Part shown: positions 61,145 to 64,000 of the stretch, in pieces
Numbering within the stretch: the stretch's first letter is position 1
Layout of the letters: every line of letters begins with the position of its first letter
NCBI RefSeq assembly: GCF_947492555.1
Contig: NZ_CANLNE010000003.1
Location: forward strand, 682,001-746,000
Direction of reading: 5' to 3'
Length of the DNA stretch: 64,000 nucleotides
Origin: an uncultured Roseobacter sp.
GTDB taxonomy: Bacteria > Pseudomonadota > Alphaproteobacteria > Rhodobacterales > Rhodobacteraceae
Notes under the pieces: generated by a model
Seen by the model: only the letters and a program-made list of their open reading frames with translations
Database searches by the model: none
Told to the model about the DNA's origin: nothing
Program-made: the position numbers and the translations under genes

Positions 61145-63459
61145 GGGCGCTGACCCACAGCCTTCTGGCGCTGAGCCTCGTGCTCCTGACGCTCTGGGGC
61201 GATCCCGGGAGTGCACAGGAACCGGGCAGCGGACCAAACATCGAGGCATGGAACAGCGTCGCCACGCTGGCCGAAGAAGCCATTGAGCGGGATGAAGCCA
61301 GCAACGAACGTTTTGAACGTCTACGGGCCGAGATCGCGGAGTATCGGGCAGATTTCACCGCGGGCACCAAGATCAACGGAGAGCGGATTGCGACGCTGCG
61401 CACCCAGATCGAGGCGCTCGGGCCGGTGCCGGAAAGCGGCTCCGAGCCAGAGGATATCGCGGCGCGGCGCACGCAGTTGGAAACCCAGCTGGAGACCCTG
61501 CTGGCGCCGGTACGCGTCTCCGAGGAGGCGTTTCGGCGTGCCGATGGGCTGATCCGGGAGATCGACACGATCATCCGGGAACGGCAGGCGCGGCGGCTGC
61601 TGGCCCTGGGTCCATCTCCGCTGAACCCGACGCACTGGCCCACGGCCTTTGAAGACCTTGGGGGCATTCTGCTGGCCATCGGGCAGGAGGTCGAAACCCT
61701 CAGTGACCCGGATCGCCGAAAGAAGATGGCGGAAAACCTGCCGCTTGTGCTGTTCCTCATGGCCATCGCGCTGGCGCTGATCATCCGGGGGCGTGCCTGG
61801 GCCGGTATGGGGCTGACCTACCTGCGACGCTGGGGCGGGCGCGGCTCCGGTGTCTGGCGATTCCTTGTGTCGCTGTTGCGAATTTTCCTGCCGCTGACGG
61901 GGCTGTTGATCCTGACCCATGCGCTGCGTCTGACCGGCCTTGCCGGGACCCGCACCGACCAGATCCTCGAAGCGCTGCCAGCCTTCGGCTTCGTGCTGCT
62001 GGGTTTTCGCTGGCTGGCCGAACGGCTGTTTGCCCGTATCCCCGAAGACGCGCTGATCCCGCTGCCGGACACCAAGAGATCGGCGGCGCGGTTCTACATG
62101 CTGGTGCTCTCGCTGTTCTTTGTCTCGCGCGCGGTGGTGGAGCTTTTTGTCGGCTTTGATGACGTGGACCCGGCAACCGATGCGGTGCTGGCCTTCCCGA
62201 TTGTCGTGCTGATCGCGCTAGTGATGGCCCCCGTGGGGCTGATCCTGCGCAGTTTCTACGTGGAAAGCGATCCTGACAGCGAGGAGGTGCCTAGAGGATT
62301 GGGGCTCGCACGGGTGGTGCGTGTGGCCGGAACGGCGCTGGTCGTGGTGTCGATCGTCTCGCCGATCATGGCGGCCATCGGATATGCCGAAGCTGGCAAT
62401 GCACTGCTCTATCCGACGCTGGTCAGCCTGTTGATCCTCGGCTTCGTACTGACGTTGCAACGGTTTTCGGCCGACCTTTACGGCCTGATCACGGGCGATG
62501 AGGACAAGGCGCGCGACGCGCTCGTGCCCGTGCTGGTGGGCTTTGCGCTGGTGCTCTGCGCCATTCCGCTCCTCGCCCTAGCCTGGGGCGCGCGGGTGGC
62601 AGACCTCACCGAGGTCTGGGCCATCTTCAGCCGCGGCTTTGCCATCGGCGACACCCGCATCTCGCCCGGCGATTTCCTGACCTTCGCGATCATCTTCATC
62701 ATCGGCTACTCGGTGACCCGGCTGGTGCAGAGCACCCTGCGGGTCAACGTCCTGCCCAAGACCCGGATGGACATCGGCGGGCAAAACGCGATTGTGTCGG
62801 GCCTTGGATATGTCGGTATTTTTCTGGCGGCCATTCTGGCCATCACCGGCGCGGGGATTGATCTGTCGTCGCTCGCCATCGTTGCCGGTGCCCTGTCCGT
62901 CGGCATCGGGTTTGGCCTGCAGACCATCGTGTCAAATTTCGTCTCGGGCATCATCCTGCTGATCGAACGGCCGATTTCCGAAGGCGACTGGATCGAGGTC
63001 GGCGGGCAGATGGGCTATGTGCGCGACATCTCCGTGCGCTCCACCCGGATCGAGACCTTCGACCGCACGGATGTGATCGTGCCCAACGCTGATCTCGTTT
63101 CCGGCACCGTCACCAACTTCACCCGTGGCAACAAGGTGGGCCGCTTGATCGTCAACATCGGCGTGGCCTACGGGACGGATACGCGGCGGGTCGAAGGCAT
63201 CCTGACAGAGATCGCCGAAGCCCAGCCCATGGTGTTGCAGAACCCGCCGCCGATGATCCTTTTCAACAACTTCGGGGCGGATTCGCTGGAGTTTGAAATG
63301 CGCATGATCCTGCGGGATGTGAACTGGATTCTGAAGGTCAAGAACGACGTGAACCACGCCATTGCGGAACGGTTCGCCGAAGAGGAGATCGAGGTGCCCT
63401 TTGCGCAGCGCGACCTCTGGCTGCGTAATCCCGAGGTGCTCAAGGATACATCGTCATGA
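61141..63459 (+). CDS. MscS-family mechanosensitive channel with DUF3772 domain
   Basis: A 772-residue membrane protein: signal peptide, a periplasmic coiled-coil DUF3772 region (about 25-185), about ten or eleven helices, and a C-terminal MscS core (pore helix AIVAGALSVGIGFGLQTIVSNFVSG; beta domain EGDWIEVGGQMGYVRDISVRSTRIETFDRTDVIVPNADLVSG). Probably protects against osmotic downshift. Overlaps cysK by 4 bases (ATGA) and alaX by 4 bases. Confidence 0.92.
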   Translation: MRALTHSLLALSLVLLTLWGDPGSAQEPGSGPNIEAWNSVATLAEEAIERDEASNERFERLRAEIAEYRADFTAGTKINGERIATLRTQIEALGPVPESGSEPEDIAARRTQLETQLETLLAPVRVSEEAFRRADGLIREIDTIIRERQARRLLALGPSPLNPTHWPTAFEDLGGILLAIGQEVETLSDPDRRKKMAENLPLVLFLMAIALALIIRGRAWAGMGLTYLRRWGGRGSGVWRFLVSLLRIFLPLTGLLILTHALRLTGLAGTRTDQILEALPAFGFVLLGFRWLAERLFARIPEDALIPLPDTKRSAARFYMLVLSLFFVSRAVVELFVGFDDVDPATDAVLAFPIVVLIALVMAPVGLILRSFYVESDPDSEEVPRGLGLARVVRVAGTALVVVSIVSPIMAAIGYAEAGNALLYPTLVSLLILGFVLTLQRFSADLYGLITGDEDKARDALVPVLVGFALVLCAIPLLALAWGARVADLTEVWAIFSRGFAIGDTRISPGDFLTFAIIFIIGYSVTRLVQSTLRVNVLPKTRMDIGGQNAIVSGLGYVGIFLAAILAITGAGIDLSSLAIVAGALSVGIGFGLQTIVSNFVSGIILLIERPISEGDWIEVGGQMGYVRDISVRSTRIETFDRTDVIVPNADLVSGTVTNFTRGNKVGRLIVNIGVAYGTDTRRVEGILTEIAEAQPMVLQNPPPMILFNNFGADSLEFEMRMILRDVNWILKVKNDVNHAIAERFAEEEIEVPFAQRDLWLRNPEVLKDTSS

Positions 63460-64000
63460 CCCACATGCTCTTTCGCGAAGACCCTTATCTGCAGGAAGCG
63501 CATGCGAAGGTCGTGGCACATACCGACGAAGGCGGCATCGTGCTGGAGCGTACAATTTTTTACCCGACGGGCGGTGGCCAGCCCGGCGACAGCGGACATT
63601 TGACATGGTCAGGTGAACGTTTGGAAGTTGCCACCACCGTGAAAGGTGACGGTGACGCTATCGCGTTGGTGCCCGCAGATGCGCAGGCATTGCCGGAGGT
63701 GGGGACGGAGGTTGAGCAGGTGCTCGACTGGGAGCGCCGCTACCGTCACATGCGCGTGCATACGGCGCTGCATCTGCTGTCGGTCGCCATTCCTTTTGGC
63801 GTCACCGGTGGTGCTATCAGCGCGCAGCACGGGCGGCTGGACTTCGACATGCCCGAGCTGCCCGAGGACAAAGACGCGCTACAGGCACACTTGACCGACA
63901 TGATCGCGTCGGACGCGCAGGTCAGCGAGAGCTGGATCACCGACGCGGAACTCGACGCGCAGCCGGAACTGGTGAAAACGATGTCGGTGAAACCGCCGCG
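63456..64000 (+). CDS. AlaX-type alanyl-tRNA editing protein, cut at window end
   Basis: The ATG at 63456 overlaps the upstream stop. The 181 visible residues have the editing-domain signatures IFYPTGGGQPGDSG and RYRHMRVHTALHLLS with the first HxxxH zinc motif; the second Cys/His pair should lie beyond the window. The enzyme deacylates Ser- or Gly-mischarged tRNA-Ala. Linked to mscS and cysK by overlaps. Confidence 0.9.
   Translation, partial: MTHMLFREDPYLQEAHAKVVAHTDEGGIVLERTIFYPTGGGQPGDSGHLTWSGERLEVATTVKGDGDAIALVPADAQALPEVGTEVEQVLDWERRYRHMRVHTALHLLSVAIPFGVTGGAISAQHGRLDFDMPELPEDKDALQAHLTDMIASDAQVSESWITDAELDAQPELVKTMSVKPP

Overview
The window looks like a chromosomal segment of a marine alphaproteobacterium of the Rhodobacterales, Roseobacter group. 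The evidence is the G+C-rich coding with short intergenic gaps, a permuted two-piece tmRNA gene, the F1-ATPase zeta-type inhibitor, RNase E with an acidic insert in its S1 domain, fumC followed by DUF4169 and RHH genes, a trgA-trgB-cysK tellurite-resistance cluster, and the DMSP genes dmdA and acuI. There are no insertion sequences, phage genes or CRISPR arrays. The first gene (histidine kinase) and the last (AlaX) are cut by the window edges.

Layout. 1-8.5 kb is accessory-like: a sensor kinase, a VPLPA-type sorted surface protein, a divergent HxlR / GST-DUF899 pair, a four-gene operon (OYE reductase, TetR, YciI-like, tag) behind a promoter carrying two operators, and a Tat-exported TTR-fold protein with a ferric-reductase-like membrane protein. 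8.7-12.3 kb is a FecR / CHASE2-GGDEF-EAL pair. 12.6-16.8 kb is core: tRNA-Ile2, purMN, rnd, a lipoprotein and sufE. 16.8-24.5 kb holds DUF1638, a corrinoid protein, an RND pump with its TetR, and a betaine-homocysteine methyltransferase. 24.6-30 kb has the ATPase inhibitor, purC-purS-purQ and dctBD. 30-43 kb carries rne, tusA, ccdA, a membrane hydrolase plus P450, a class I aldolase, fumC, sspB and chrAB. 43.8-44.15 kb is ssrA (tmRNA).

45.6-50.6 kb is the DMSP region. A GntR/FCD regulator is divergent from a tight run DUF2182-DUF1326-DinB-dmdA-acuI. DmdA demethylates DMSP onto tetrahydrofolate and AcuI reduces acryloyl-CoA. A BCCT osmolyte carrier, Bmt and the corrinoid protein elsewhere in the window fit the same methylated-osmolyte economy. 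50.6-54.2 kb has two SnoaL-like proteins with a divergent TetR, then the BCCT carrier. 54.5-64 kb has a class V aminotransferase and then a seven-gene co-directional run phr-cfa-trgA-trgB-cysK-mscS-alaX. A site resembling the RpoE/ChrR (singlet-oxygen) sigma-factor promoter lies just upstream of phr.

The most useful results read directly from the DNA are the tmRNA with its full acceptor stem, T arm and tag, the double operator inside the OYE promoter, the TGATCC-N16-CGTA promoter before phr, the missing GAFTGA loop in DctD, and the three-gene DUF2182-DUF1326-DinB module transcribed into dmdA.
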